Source: JBBROS01 sp963752225 (GTDB taxonomy: Bacteria; Pseudomonadota; Alphaproteobacteria; Acetobacterales; Acetobacteraceae). Taken from it: a stretch of 64,000 nt of DNA. The position numbers and the translations under genes were made by a program. The stretch is taken from the NCBI GenBank assembly GCA_963752225.1, contig CAVVXS010000007.1:1963591-2027590 (forward strand), given 5' to 3'. Within the stretch, counting starts at the first letter, position 1. Each line of letters opens with the position of its first letter. Positions 10,611 to 19,723 of the stretch are shown here, piece after piece. The notes under the pieces are model-generated. The model was not told the DNA's origin, ran no database searches, and saw nothing but the letters and a program-made list of their open reading frames with translations.

Positions 10611-11550
10611 CGGCCAGCTCCTTCGCGGCGGGCTGCCCGAGCCCCAGCATGAGCCGGATGTTCTGCACCGCGGCGCCCGACGCGCCCTTGCCGAGGTTGT
10701 CCAGCCGCGCGACCAGCACGGCATGGGCGTGGGCCGGGTGGCCGAACACGCGCAGCTCCATGGCGTCGGTGTCGTTCAGCGCGGCGATCTCGAGCTTGCC
10801 CGACGGCTCGGCCGGCGCCACCCGCACCAGCCCGTCCGGCTCGTAATAGCCGGCGATCGCGTCCTGCAGGTCGGCGGCACTCGGCCGGCCCGGCAGCGTG
10901 TCGAGATGGAGCGGGATGCTGACCAGCATGCCCTGCCGCAGGTGCGCTACCGACGGCACGAAGATCGGCCGCCGGGTCAGGCCGGTGTAGCGCTGCAGCT
11001 CCGGCACGTGCTTGTGCTCGAGACCGAGCGCGTAGAGTTCGAACGCCGGGCCACCCTCGGCCTCGTGCGCCTCGATCATGCTGCGGCCGCCGCCGGAGTA
11101 GCCGCTGACGGCGTTGACCGTGAGCGGATAGTCGCGCGGCAGGATGCCGCGCTCGACCAAGGGCCGCAGCAGGGCGATGGCCCCGGTCGGGTAGCAGCCG
11201 GGGTTGGCGACGTTCTGCGCCGCGGCGACCCGCCCGGCCTGCGCCGGCTCGAGTTCCGGGAAGCCGTAGGTCCAATCCGGGTCGCAGCGATGGGCCGTGC
11301 TCGCATCCAGCAGCTTCGGCGCAGCGCTCCCGAGCGAGGCGGCAAGCGCCGCACTCTCCTTCGCGGCGGCGTCAGGCAAGCAGAGCACGACGAGGTCGGC
11401 GGCCCGCATCATCTCGCGCCTGGCGTCCGCGTCCTTGCGGCGGGCCGGATCGATCGACAGGATCCGCACGCCGGGTTCACCGGCCAGGCGCTCGCGGATG
11501 CCGAGCCCGGTCGTGCCTGCTTCGCCGTCGATGAAGATCGTTTTGGTCAT
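10600..11550 (-). CDS. argC: N-acetyl-gamma-glutamyl-phosphate reductase (short type)
   Basis: This 316-residue NADPH-dependent reductase catalyses the third step of arginine synthesis. The N-terminal fold shows FIDGEAGTTGLGI, which is characteristic of the shorter ArgC type 2. The catalytic cysteine lies in ANPGCYPTGAIALL, and an active-site motif SGYSGGGRSM follows. The ATG at 11550 has GGAGGGC immediately upstream and was preferred over an extension to 11592. It follows rpsI across a strong terminator at 11597-11626, so it probably has its own promoter in that gap, and it overlaps the gamma carbonic anhydrase gene downstream. Confidence 0.95.
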   Translation of the reverse strand: MTKTIFIDGEAGTTGLGIRERLAGEPGVRILSIDPARRKDADARREMMRAADLVVLCLPDAAAKESAALAASLGSAAPKLLDASTAHRCDPDWTYGFPELEPAQAGRVAAAQNVANPGCYPTGAIALLRPLVERGILPRDYPLTVNAVSGYSGGGRSMIEAHEAEGGPAFELYALGLEHKHVPELQRYTGLTRRPIFVPSVAHLRQGMLVSIPLHLDTLPGRPSAADLQDAIAGYYEPDGLVRVAPAEPSGKLEIAALNDTDAMELRVFGHPAHAHAVLVARLDNLGKGASGAAVQNIRLMLGLGQPAAKELADAV

Positions 11551-11596
11551 GCCGCCCTCCGTCCTGCCGAATGTAACGAGCACCGCCCCCAACGCA

Positions 11597-11626
11597 AAAG
11601 GGGCGGCCCCTGCGGACCGCCCCTTT
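11597..11626 (-). terminator. Rho-independent terminator of rplM-rpsI
   Basis: The arms AAAGGGGCGG and CCGCCCCTTT are perfect 10-bp complements around a 10-nt loop. On the minus strand the stem runs into TTTTGCG. It lies 25-54 bp beyond the rpsI stop codon. Confidence 0.85.
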
Positions 11627-11650
11627 CGGATGCCTGGCCCGCGCGGGCCC

Positions 11651-12139
11651 TTAGCGCTTGCTGAACTGGAAGCTACGTCGGGCCTTGGCGCGGCCGTACT
11701 TCTTGCGCTCGACGACGCGGCTGTCGCGGGTGAGGAAGCCGGCGAGCTTCAGCACCGGACGCAGTTCCGGCTCGTAATGCGTCAGCGCACGGCTGATGCC
11801 GTGGCGGACCGCACCGGCTTGTCCGGACAGGCCGCCGCCATTGCAGGTGCAGACGACGTCGAACTGGTTGTAGCGATCGGCCACCAGGAACGGCTGGGTC
11901 AGCAGCATGCGCAGCACGGGACGCGCGAAATACTGGGCAAACTTCTTGCCGTTGACGGTGATGTCGCCGCGGCCGGGCTTGATCCAGACGCGGGCAATGG
12001 CGTTCTTGCGCCGGCCAGTGGCGTAGCTACGGCCAAGGTGGTCGCGCTTCGGCTCACGGCGGGGCGCGTCCGACAGGGTCGGGACGGCGCTGGCGACCGC
12101 GAGGTCTTTGAGGTCGGCGAGGGTACGGGTCTCGGACAC
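11651..12139 (-). CDS. rpsI: 30S ribosomal protein S9
   Basis: The 162-residue protein has an N-terminal extension of about 35 residues common in alphaproteobacterial S9. The S9 core begins near YATGRRKNAIARVW, continues with GRGDITVNGK and GGGLSGQAGAVRHGISRAL, and ends KKYGRAKARRSFQFSKR. That basic tail reaches the ribosomal P site near the tRNA anticodon. It lies 2 bp after rplM, the near-universal L13-S9 pair, and is followed by a strong terminator. Confidence 0.98.
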   Translation of the reverse strand: MSETRTLADLKDLAVASAVPTLSDAPRREPKRDHLGRSYATGRRKNAIARVWIKPGRGDITVNGKKFAQYFARPVLRMLLTQPFLVADRYNQFDVVCTCNGGGLSGQAGAVRHGISRALTHYEPELRPVLKLAGFLTRDSRVVERKKYGRAKARRSFQFSKR

Positions 12140-12141
12140 GG

Positions 12142-12609
12142 TCAGTCCCTCTTGTTCTTGCGGTTCATGGCGGCGACGTCCAGCGGCTGCGGCGCCTGGC
12201 CTTCATGCGGGTGGGCAGCGCCCTTGTAGACGTGCAGGTGCTTCATCTGCTTGCGCTGCAGCGGGCCGCGCGTGATCATCCGCTCGACCGCCTTCTCGAT
12301 GACCCGGCCCGGGTGCTCGCTGTCCAGACGCTGCTGGATCGTGCGGCCCTTGATGCCGCCGGGATAGCCGGTGTGCCAGTAGAAGGTGTCCTGGATCGCC
12401 TTGTTGCCGGTCACCCGCACCTTCTCGGCGTTGACGACGACGACGTTGTCGCCGCAATCGACGTGCGGGGTGAACTGCGGCTTGTGCTTGCCGCGGAGCC
12501 GGTTGGCGATGATCGAGGCAAGCCGGCCGAGCACGAGCCCCTCGGCGTCGATCAGCACCCAGCCCTTGCTCACTTCCGTGGGCTTGAGCGATTGCGTGGT
12601 CTTCAACAT
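12142..12609 (-). CDS. rplM: 50S ribosomal protein L13
   Basis: The 155-residue early-assembly 23S rRNA-binding protein has the motifs WVLIDAEGLVLGRLAS, VDCGDNVVVVNAEKVRVTGNK and YPGGIKGRTIQQRL. The ATG at 12609 begins MLKTTQSLKP and has AGGA upstream; it was chosen over an in-frame extension to 12690 because L13 normally starts about ten residues before this core. It is co-transcribed with rpsI (2-bp gap). The promoter must lie in the 160-bp gap shared with the divergent dehydratase gene. Confidence 0.97.
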   Translation of the reverse strand: MLKTTQSLKPTEVSKGWVLIDAEGLVLGRLASIIANRLRGKHKPQFTPHVDCGDNVVVVNAEKVRVTGNKAIQDTFYWHTGYPGGIKGRTIQQRLDSEHPGRVIEKAVERMITRGPLQRKQMKHLHVYKGAAHPHEGQAPQPLDVAAMNRKNKRD

Positions 12610-12770
12610 GGTGGTGTCCTGAACCTTGACGTGGCGCGCCCTATGCGCCGCAACCCACGCCAGGTCAAGGGTTTTGGCATGTGGTATCATGCTACCACAG
12701 CCGCGCCGCCTCGTCCTGGTGGGCGAGGCGGCCGTCTGTTGACCGCGTGCAAAACATGCTTGGATGCCGC

Positions 12771-14471
12771 ATGGACACCGAACAGAAGCACGGCATCGCC
12801 CGCAACACGCCCGGCTACGGCGACCCCGATTTCGCGCTCTACTTGCGCCGCTCCTTCTACAAGTCGATGGGCCTGTCGCAGGCCATGCTCGATCGGCCCA
12901 TCATCGGCATCGTCGATACCGGGTCCGGCTACAACAACTGCCACCGCACCGCGCCCGAGCTGATCGAGGCGGTCAAGCGCGGCGTGCTGGCGGCCGGCGG
13001 GCTGCCGATGCCGTTCCCGACGATCAGCCTGTCGGAACCGAGCCTATTTCCGACCAGCATGCATTTCCGCAACCTGGCCGCGCTCGACACCGAGGCGATG
13101 CTGGCCGCCCAACCCATGGACGCCGCGGTCATGGTCGGCGGCTGCGACAAGTCGGTGCCGGCGCAGTTGATGGGTGCCGCCTCCTCCGACATGCCGGCGA
13201 TCCAGCTCGTCACCGGGCCGATGCTGGCCAGCCCCTACCAGGGCGAGCGGCTGGCCGCCTGCACCGATTGCCGCCGCTACTGGGCTGCCTTCCGCGCGGG
13301 GAAAGTGCCGGGCGAGCGCATCGCCGAGATCGAAAGCCGTCTCGCCAGCACCGCCGGCACCTGCGGCGTGATGGGCACCGCCTCCACGATGGCCTGCATC
13401 GCCGAGACGCTCGGCTTCATGCCGGCCGGCACGTCGGGCATTCCGGCCGTGCACGCCGACCGGCTGCGCGCCGCCGAGGAAGCCGGCACGCTGGCGATGC
13501 GCTTCGTGTCCGCGCCGATCCGCCCCTCCCAGCTCATCACCGAGCACTCGGTCGAGAACGCGCTGCGAGTACTGCTGGCGCTCGGCGGCAGCACCAACGC
13601 ACTGATCCACCTGACCGCGATCGCCGGGCGGCGCGGCATCAAGGTGGACCTGCAGCATCTGAACCACCTGTCCGACACCACCCCGGTGCTGGTGGACCTG
13701 AAACCGACGGGCGAGGGTTACATGGAGGACTTCCATGCCGCCGGCGGCCTGCCCGCCTTGCTGTGGGAGTTGCGCGACCTGCTGCACACCGACACGCTCG
13801 ACGTCACCGGCCGCACCCTGGGCGAGCGCCTGGCCGAGCCACCCTTTGTCGACCGCCGCTACATCCGTGCCCGGGCCGAGCCGGTCAGCCCGGTCGGCGG
13901 CATCGTCGCCCTGTTCGGCAGCTTGGCGCCGCGCGGCGCCATCCTGAAGCGCAGTGCCGCCACCCCTGCTTTGTTCGAGACCGAGGCCCGCTGCCTCGTG
14001 TTCGACGGCCCCGCCGACCTCGCAGCCCGCATCGACGACCCGGCGCTCGACGTTGCCGAGGGCGATATTTTGGTGCTCAAGAATGCCGGGCCGCTGACCC
14101 CGGCCGGCATGCCGGAAGCCGGCTACCTGCCGATCCCGACCAAGCTGGGCCGGACCGGGGTGAAGGACATGGTGCGGATCAGCGACTGCCGCATGTCGGG
14201 CACCGCGTTCGGCACCATCGTGCTGCATGTGACCCCGGAAGCCGCCGCGGGCGGGCCGCTCGGGCTGGCGGAGACCGGGGACCGGATCCGGCTCTCGGTG
14301 CGGGACCGGCGGCTCGACCTGCTTGTGGAGGACGCCACGCTGGCCCGGCGGCGCGAGGCCTGGTCGCCGCCGGCCAAGCCGAAGCGCGGCTGGGACCGGC
14401 TGATCGCCGACCAGGTCACCCAGGCGGACGAGGGCTGCGACTTGCGGGTGCTGCGGGCCGAAGGGGAGTAA
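12771..14471 (+). CDS. IlvD/Edd family dehydratase (dihydroxy-acid or sugar-acid type)
   Basis: This 566-residue iron-sulfur dehydratase has the cluster-ligand regions GGCDKSVPAQLMGAA and TAGTCGVMGTASTMAC, DTGSGYNNCH near the N-terminus, and the C-terminal swivel domain with DMVRISDCRMSGTAFGT. The reaction removes water from a 2,3-dihydroxy acid. Members include IlvD (branched-chain synthesis), Edd, and the pentonate/hexonate dehydratases. Sequence features such as ACTDCRRYWAAFR suggest the sugar-acid or broad-specificity branch rather than housekeeping IlvD, but this is not firm. The ATG at 12771 gives family length. An SDR follows after 10 bp, so they may form a small catabolic operon. Confidence 0.87.
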   Translation: MDTEQKHGIARNTPGYGDPDFALYLRRSFYKSMGLSQAMLDRPIIGIVDTGSGYNNCHRTAPELIEAVKRGVLAAGGLPMPFPTISLSEPSLFPTSMHFRNLAALDTEAMLAAQPMDAAVMVGGCDKSVPAQLMGAASSDMPAIQLVTGPMLASPYQGERLAACTDCRRYWAAFRAGKVPGERIAEIESRLASTAGTCGVMGTASTMACIAETLGFMPAGTSGIPAVHADRLRAAEEAGTLAMRFVSAPIRPSQLITEHSVENALRVLLALGGSTNALIHLTAIAGRRGIKVDLQHLNHLSDTTPVLVDLKPTGEGYMEDFHAAGGLPALLWELRDLLHTDTLDVTGRTLGERLAEPPFVDRRYIRARAEPVSPVGGIVALFGSLAPRGAILKRSAATPALFETEARCLVFDGPADLAARIDDPALDVAEGDILVLKNAGPLTPAGMPEAGYLPIPTKLGRTGVKDMVRISDCRMSGTAFGTIVLHVTPEAAAGGPLGLAETGDRIRLSVRDRRLDLLVEDATLARRREAWSPPAKPKRGWDRLIADQVTQADEGCDLRVLRAEGE

Positions 14472-14481
14472 GGGCGGCCGC

Positions 14482-15369
14482 TTGGCCACGCCGGCCGCCA
14501 CCGCTCCGCGCGGGGCCGCCGTGCACGTGGTGGGCGCGTCGGGGCGGTCGGGCCAGGCGATCTGCCGTGCGCTGATCGAGCGCGGCCGGCCCGTGGTGCC
14601 GGTCGTGCGCAGCGCCGCTCGCTGGGCCGCAACCGGCCTTCCCGGCACGCCCCGCATCGCCGACCTCGAGGGCGCCGGCCTGCCCGAGGCGATGGCCGAC
14701 GCAACGGTCGTCGTGTCCGGCGCCCATGCTCGGCACATCCCGGCGATCCTGGCCGCGTCGCCGCACGCGCAACGCTACGTCTTCCTCGGCAGCACGCGGA
14801 AGTTCACCCGCTGGCCGGACGCGCATGGCAACGGGGTGCTGGCCGGCGAGGCCGCATTCCGCGCCTCCGGGCGGCCCGGCGTGCTGCTGCACCCGACGAT
14901 GATCTACGGTGCCCAGGGCGAGAACAACGTGCAGCGGCTCGCTGCTCTGCTGCGCCGGCTGCCGCTGGTGCCGCTGCCGGGCGGCGGGCGGGCGCTGGTG
15001 CAGCCGATCCACCAATCCGACGTGACCCGGTCGATTCTGGCCGCGCTGGACATCGAGTGGGCCGGGCCGGAAAGCCTGGTGATCGCCGGGCCGGAGCCAA
15101 TGACCTACGCGGCCTTCGTGCGCGCCGTCGCCGCAGCGGCCGGGCTGCGGCGGCCGCTTATCGTGCCGGTGCCGCCGGCCCTGCTGCTGCTCGCCAGCCC
15201 GCTCACCCGCCTGCCCGGCCTGCCGCGGATCGGTGCCGACGAGATCCGGCGGCTGCTGGAGGACAAGGCCTTCGACATCGCCCCGATGCGGACTAAGCTG
15301 GGCGTTAACCCCCTTCCCTTGGACGCCGGTCTGGCGGCCACGTTTGCAGGTAGAAACTCATGCCCGTGA
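14482..15369 (+). CDS. NAD(P)-binding SDR/NmrA-like protein
   Basis: The 295-residue protein begins at TTG 14482 with the Rossmann motif VHVVGASGRSGQAICRAL, so it is an atypical or extended SDR (NmrA/complex I subunit-like) that binds NAD(P). A central YVFLGSTRKFTRWPD and HPTMIYGAQGENNVQRL resemble epimerase-type substrate loops, but the classic YxxxK dyad is not obvious. It may therefore be a reductase or a non-catalytic NAD(P)-binding protein. It lies 10 bp downstream of the dehydratase and overlaps the following peptidase gene by 10 nt, pointing to a three-gene operon. Confidence 0.78.
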   Translation: MATPAATAPRGAAVHVVGASGRSGQAICRALIERGRPVVPVVRSAARWAATGLPGTPRIADLEGAGLPEAMADATVVVSGAHARHIPAILAASPHAQRYVFLGSTRKFTRWPDAHGNGVLAGEAAFRASGRPGVLLHPTMIYGAQGENNVQRLAALLRRLPLVPLPGGGRALVQPIHQSDVTRSILAALDIEWAGPESLVIAGPEPMTYAAFVRAVAAAAGLRRPLIVPVPPALLLLASPLTRLPGLPRIGADEIRRLLEDKAFDIAPMRTKLGVNPLPLDAGLAATFAGRNSCP

Positions 15370-16532
15370 TCAACCGCATCGCCGAGTTCCACCCCGAGAT
15401 GACGGAATGGCGGCACGACCTGCACACCCATCCGGAGCTGGCGCTGAACGAGCACCGCACCTCGGGGCTTGTGCAGGACAAGCTGCGGGCGTTCGGCGTG
15501 GACGAGGTGCATGCCGGCATCGCCAGCACCGGCGTCGTCGGCGTCATCCGCGGCAGCGCGCCGGGCCCCGCGGTCGGCTTGCGCGCCGACATGGACGCGC
15601 TGCCGATCCAGGAGGAGACCGGCCTGCCTTACGCGAGCCAGACGCCGGGCGTGATGCACGCTTGCGGCCATGACGGGCACACCACGATGCTGCTCGGCGC
15701 CGCCCGCTACCTCGCGGAAACCCGCAACTTCGCCGGCACCGCCTACGTGATCTTTCAGCCGGCCGAGGAGAACAAGGGCGGCGGCCGCATGATGGTCGAG
15801 GAGGGCCTGTTCGAGCGCTTCCCGATGAACCAGGTGTTCGGCATCCACAACTGGCCGGCGGCACCCGAAGGCGTGTTCACCTGGCGCGATGGCCCGGTGA
15901 TGGCCGCCGTCGCCGACATCGAGATCACCATCACCGGCCGTGGCGCGCATGGGGCGCAGCCGCACCAGGGCACCGACCCGATCGTGGTTGCCGCCGCCAT
16001 CGTGCAGGGGCTGCAGAGCATCGTCGCCCGCAACATGGAGCCGGTCGAGGCCGGCGTGGTGACGATCGGCAGCATCCAGGGCGGCCACATCTACAACGTC
16101 ATCCCCGAGACCGTCCGCATGCTCGGCACCGCGCGCTGGTTCGCGCCCGAGGTCGGCGACCTGCTTGAACGCCGGGTCGTGCTGCTGGCGACGCAGATCG
16201 CGGCCGGCTTCGGCGCGGTGGCGGACGCCCGCTTCATCCGGACCTACCCGGCGACGGTCAACGACCCCGAGGCGGTCGCGATGTGCCGCCGCGCCGCCGC
16301 GGACGTCGTCGGCGAGGCGAAGGTGGAGCACATGGCCAAGCCGACCATGGGCGGCGAGGATTTCAGCTTCATGCTCAACAAAAAGCAGGGCGCCTACCTG
16401 ATGCTCGGCGGCCGCCGCACCCCGGACGACGCCATGGTCCACCACCCGCGCTACGACTTCAACGACGCCATCCTCCCGGTCGGCGCCAGTTACTTCGCGC
16501 GGCTCGTGGAGCAGTTGCTGCCTCGCTCATAG
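15360..16532 (+). CDS. M20D-family amidohydrolase/peptidase (hippurate hydrolase-like)
   Basis: This 390-residue metal-dependent amidohydrolase has ligands visible in LRADMDALPIQEETGLPY, HACGHDGHTTMLL (Cys, His, Asp, His), FQPAEENKGGG and, at the end, TMGGEDFSFML. A dimerisation domain is inserted at about residues 185-290 (ITITGRGAHGAQPHQG). Relatives remove acyl groups from N-acylated amino acids (hippurate, N-acetyl amino acids, IAA conjugates). No signal peptide is present, so it is cytoplasmic. The start overlaps the end of the preceding SDR gene. Confidence 0.92.
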   Translation: MPVINRIAEFHPEMTEWRHDLHTHPELALNEHRTSGLVQDKLRAFGVDEVHAGIASTGVVGVIRGSAPGPAVGLRADMDALPIQEETGLPYASQTPGVMHACGHDGHTTMLLGAARYLAETRNFAGTAYVIFQPAEENKGGGRMMVEEGLFERFPMNQVFGIHNWPAAPEGVFTWRDGPVMAAVADIEITITGRGAHGAQPHQGTDPIVVAAAIVQGLQSIVARNMEPVEAGVVTIGSIQGGHIYNVIPETVRMLGTARWFAPEVGDLLERRVVLLATQIAAGFGAVADARFIRTYPATVNDPEAVAMCRRAAADVVGEAKVEHMAKPTMGGEDFSFMLNKKQGAYLMLGGRRTPDDAMVHHPRYDFNDAILPVGASYFARLVEQLLPRS

Positions 16533-16642
16533 CGGCACCGTGTCCGCAGCGGCCAAACGCGGCTCCGCAGTTGAATGTCTCCCCACCGAGTCCCCACAGT
16601 TAGGATGTGCCGACACCGGCGCTGCAGTCGAAGGAGGCTGGC

Positions 16643-17668
16643 ATGTCCGGTTCGGAAACCACCGTCGATCGCCGCCTGCTGCTGGCAAGCCTGCTCGAGT
16701 TCCAGTCGCCGTGCGTGCGGCGGAGCGTGCTGCAGTTGCTGACCACCGGCGGCGCTTATCTGGCGATGCTGGCACTGATGTATGTGGCGCTGCAGGTGTC
16801 GTTCTGGCTGGCGCTGCCGCTGGCCATCCCTGCCGCGGGCCTCGTCGTGCGCTTGTTCATCATCCAGCACGATTGCGGACATGGCTCGTATTTCCGGTCC
16901 GCGCGCGGCAACGCCGCGGTCGGTTGGCTGTGCAGCCTGGCCACGTTCACGCCTTATGCGAACTGGCGGCGGCAGCACGCCGGTCATCATGCGGTGTGGA
17001 ACAACCTGGATCGGCGCGAGAACGCGGACCTCTACTCCACCTGCCTCACGGTCGCCGAATACGCCGCATTGCCGCCGGTTCGGCAGCGGCTGTACCGGCT
17101 CGTGCGGCATCCCTTGGTCACGCAAGTGCTGCTGCCGCCGTTCGTGTTCCTCCTGCTGTATCGGGTGCCGTTCGACACGCCCAGGAGCTGGCGTCGTGAG
17201 CGCCGCGGGGTTCACGCCACCAATCTCGCACTGTTCGCCGCGTTGGGCGCCCTCGCTCTGCTGCTCGGCTGGAGCGCGGTGGCGTTGATCGAGTTGCCGG
17301 TGATGCTGTTCGCGTCGATCGCCGGGGTTTGGCTGTTCTCGGTGCAGCACCGGTTCGAAGACGCGGAATGGATGCGACAGGGTGATTGGACGGCGATGCG
17401 GGCCGCGCTGCATGGCAGTTCCTATCTCGAGCTGCCGCGCTGGCTGCAGTGGTTCACCGGCAACATCGGCTTCCACCACGTGCACCATCTGGTGCCGCGA
17501 GTGCCGAACTATCGCCTGGAAGCGTGCCACGCCGCGCTCGCGGGCCGGGCCGGGCCGGTGCGGCGGCTGTCGTTCGCCGACGCGTTGCGGGCCCCGAGTT
17601 TCGCGTTGTGGGACGAGGTGGCGGCCCGGATGACGCCGTTTCCGCGGGTCGAACGCCGGCGTGGCTAA
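16643..17668 (+). CDS. Membrane fatty acid desaturase
   Basis: The 341-residue di-iron membrane desaturase has three histidine boxes: HDCGHGS, HAGHH and HHVHH. Hydrophobic pairs lie near residues 35-75 and 195-235. It introduces double bonds into acyl chains, probably of phospholipids, at the inner membrane. The ATG at 16643 has a strong AAGGAGG about 9 bp upstream, which decides the start over the upstream in-frame ATG at 16607. Its 3' end overlaps radA by 8 nt; this coupling to a DNA repair gene is presumably accidental. Confidence 0.93.
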   Translation: MSGSETTVDRRLLLASLLEFQSPCVRRSVLQLLTTGGAYLAMLALMYVALQVSFWLALPLAIPAAGLVVRLFIIQHDCGHGSYFRSARGNAAVGWLCSLATFTPYANWRRQHAGHHAVWNNLDRRENADLYSTCLTVAEYAALPPVRQRLYRLVRHPLVTQVLLPPFVFLLLYRVPFDTPRSWRRERRGVHATNLALFAALGALALLLGWSAVALIELPVMLFASIAGVWLFSVQHRFEDAEWMRQGDWTAMRAALHGSSYLELPRWLQWFTGNIGFHHVHHLVPRVPNYRLEACHAALAGRAGPVRRLSFADALRAPSFALWDEVAARMTPFPRVERRRG

Positions 17669-19064
17669 GCAAGCGGCGCGCTACGTTTGCCAGTCCTGCG
17701 GCGCCGTCTACCCGAAATGGGTCGGCAAGTGCGACGCGTGCGGCGAGTGGAACACGCTGGTCGAGGAAACGATCGAAGCCCGGCCCGGCGCCACGAAAAC
17801 GGGCGTCGGCCGCCGGGTCGCCTTCGTCGGCCTGCAGGGCAGCGCCGCGCCGCCGCCGCGTGCCCAGGCCGGCATCGCCGAGCTCGATCGCGTGCTCGGC
17901 GGCGGCTTCGTGCCGGCGTCGGTGGTGCTGGTGGGCGGCGACCCTGGCATCGGCAAGTCGACGCTGATGCTGCAAGCCGCGGCCCGGCTGGCCCGCAACG
18001 GGCGGCGGGTCATGTATATCTCCGGCGAGGAATCGATCGACCAGGTGCGCATGCGTGCCCGGCGTCTCGACCTCGACGATGCGCCGCTGCAGCTCGCCGC
18101 CGCGATCAACGTCCGCGACATCGCCGCCACGCTCGAAACCGAGCCCGACCTCGCTCTGGTGGTGATCGATTCGATCCAGACCATGTGGCTCGACAGCATC
18201 GAGAGCGCGCCCGGCACGGTCGGCCAGGTCCGGGCGACGAGCTTCGAGCTGATCCGGCTGGCAAAGTCGCGCGGCTTTTCGCTGGTGCTGGTCGGCCACG
18301 TGACGAAGGAGGGCTCGCTCGCCGGGCCGCGCGTGCTGGAGCACATGGTGGACGCGGTGCTGTATTTCGAAGGCGACCGCGGCCACCAGTTTCGCATCCT
18401 GCGCGCGGTGAAGAACCGGTTCGGCGCCACCGACGAGATCGGCGTGTTCGCCATGACGGAGGCCGGGTTGGCCGAGGTGCCGAACCCGTCGGCGCTGTTC
18501 CTGGCCGAGCGGCGCGGCAACATCGCCGGCTCGGCCGTGTTCGCCGGGCTGGAAGGCACGCGGCCGGTGCTGCTCGAAGTGCAAGCGCTGCTGGCGCCGA
18601 ACTCGGGCGGCTCGCCGCGGCGCTCGGTGGTCGGCTGGGACAGCGGACGCCTCGCCATGCTGCTGGCGGTGCTCGAGTCGCGGGCCGGACTGCGTCTCGG
18701 CGGCTCGGACGTCTACCTCAACGTGGCCGGCGGGCTGCGGGTCACGGAGCCGGCGGCGGACCTCGCGGTGGCCGCGGCTTTGGTTTCGGCGGCGACCGAA
18801 ACGCCGACCAGCGCCGGCACGGTCTACTTCGGCGAGGTCGGGTTGTCCGGCGAGATCCGCCAAGTCGCACAGGCGGATGCTCGGCTGAAAGAGGCGCAGA
18901 AGCTGGGCTTCGAGACCGCCACCCTGCCCCGCCGGATCGCCCGCGGCGGCAAGCAGCCGGCGGCGCCGGACGGGCTGCGGCTCGACGAGCTCGGCCATGT
19001 CAGCGATCTGGTCGCGCGTTTCGCCGGGCGCACACCTGCCAAGCATTCGGTTGTCACGGAATAG
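17661..19064 (+). CDS. radA: DNA repair protein RadA (branch-migration ATPase)
   Basis: The 467-residue protein starts at GTG. A zinc finger CQSCG ... CDACG opens the protein, followed by a RecA-like core with Walker A GGDPGIGKST and the RadA-specific KNRFG motif. The C-terminus is a Lon-protease-like domain (SGRLAMLLAVLE ... GEVGLSGEIRQV). RadA processes recombination intermediates by driving D-loop branch migration. It overlaps the desaturase gene by 8 nt and precedes cvpA by 61 bp. Confidence 0.97.
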   Translation: MAKQAARYVCQSCGAVYPKWVGKCDACGEWNTLVEETIEARPGATKTGVGRRVAFVGLQGSAAPPPRAQAGIAELDRVLGGGFVPASVVLVGGDPGIGKSTLMLQAAARLARNGRRVMYISGEESIDQVRMRARRLDLDDAPLQLAAAINVRDIAATLETEPDLALVVIDSIQTMWLDSIESAPGTVGQVRATSFELIRLAKSRGFSLVLVGHVTKEGSLAGPRVLEHMVDAVLYFEGDRGHQFRILRAVKNRFGATDEIGVFAMTEAGLAEVPNPSALFLAERRGNIAGSAVFAGLEGTRPVLLEVQALLAPNSGGSPRRSVVGWDSGRLAMLLAVLESRAGLRLGGSDVYLNVAGGLRVTEPAADLAVAAALVSAATETPTSAGTVYFGEVGLSGEIRQVAQADARLKEAQKLGFETATLPRRIARGGKQPAAPDGLRLDELGHVSDLVARFAGRTPAKHSVVTE

Positions 19065-19125
19065 TCGTCGTTTACCCGGGCCGGTCCGCCCCCTATATCC
19101 CGGTCATAATGCACCGGATCACCGA

Positions 19126-19713
19126 ATGAACTGGGTGGACCTCGTGGTCCTGGCAGTGATTGCGCTGTCCGGCCTGCTCGCCTTCATGCGTGGATTGGTG
19201 CGCGAGGTGCTCGGGCTCGGCGCCTGGATCATCGCCGGCCTGGTGGCCAGCTCCTATGGCGTATTTCCGCTGGTGCAACCCTGGATGCGGGCGCAGTTCG
19301 CTGATCAGACCACGGCCGATCTCGTTGCGTTTGGCGGCGTGTTCGTGGTGACGCTGATCGTGCTGTGGATGGTGGCGGCCATGATCGGCGCGGCGGTGCG
19401 CGGCTCGTTCCTCGGCGGCCTCGACCGGACGCTCGGCCTTGTCTTCGGCCTCGCCCGTGGCGCCGGGCTGGTTGCGGTCATGTACGTGCTGGTCGGGCTC
19501 GCGATCCCCACGGAGCAATGGCCGGCCCCGGTCGTGCGTGCGGCGTCCTTGCCCACGGTTTATCGCGGCGCCGAGTGGATCGCGGCGCAGGTGCCGCCCG
19601 CGTATCGGCCCAGCGTCGCGCCGCCGCCCACGGGACGGCCGACCACATCGGCCATGCTCCTGCAGCCCAAGCCCGCCGGCCGCGCCTTCGGCGTTCGTGC
19701 CGGGCGGGAATAG
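19126..19713 (+). CDS. cvpA: CvpA family membrane protein
   Basis: The 195-residue inner-membrane protein has four hydrophobic helices (VDLVVLAVIALSGLLAFM, LGAWIIAGLVASSYG, VFVVTLIVLWMVAAMIG, GLARGAGLVAVMYVLVG) and a soluble, proline-rich tail. CvpA was named for colicin V production in E. coli; its biochemical role is unclear. The ATG at 19126 (MNWVDLVVL) was chosen because the upstream extension lies inside radA and is not hydrophobic. It lies 10 bp before purF, as in many proteobacteria, so the two are presumably co-transcribed. Confidence 0.93.
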   Translation: MNWVDLVVLAVIALSGLLAFMRGLVREVLGLGAWIIAGLVASSYGVFPLVQPWMRAQFADQTTADLVAFGGVFVVTLIVLWMVAAMIGAAVRGSFLGGLDRTLGLVFGLARGAGLVAVMYVLVGLAIPTEQWPAPVVRAASLPTVYRGAEWIAAQVPPAYRPSVAPPPTGRPTTSAMLLQPKPAGRAFGVRAGRE

Positions 19714-19723
19714 GAAGAACGCC

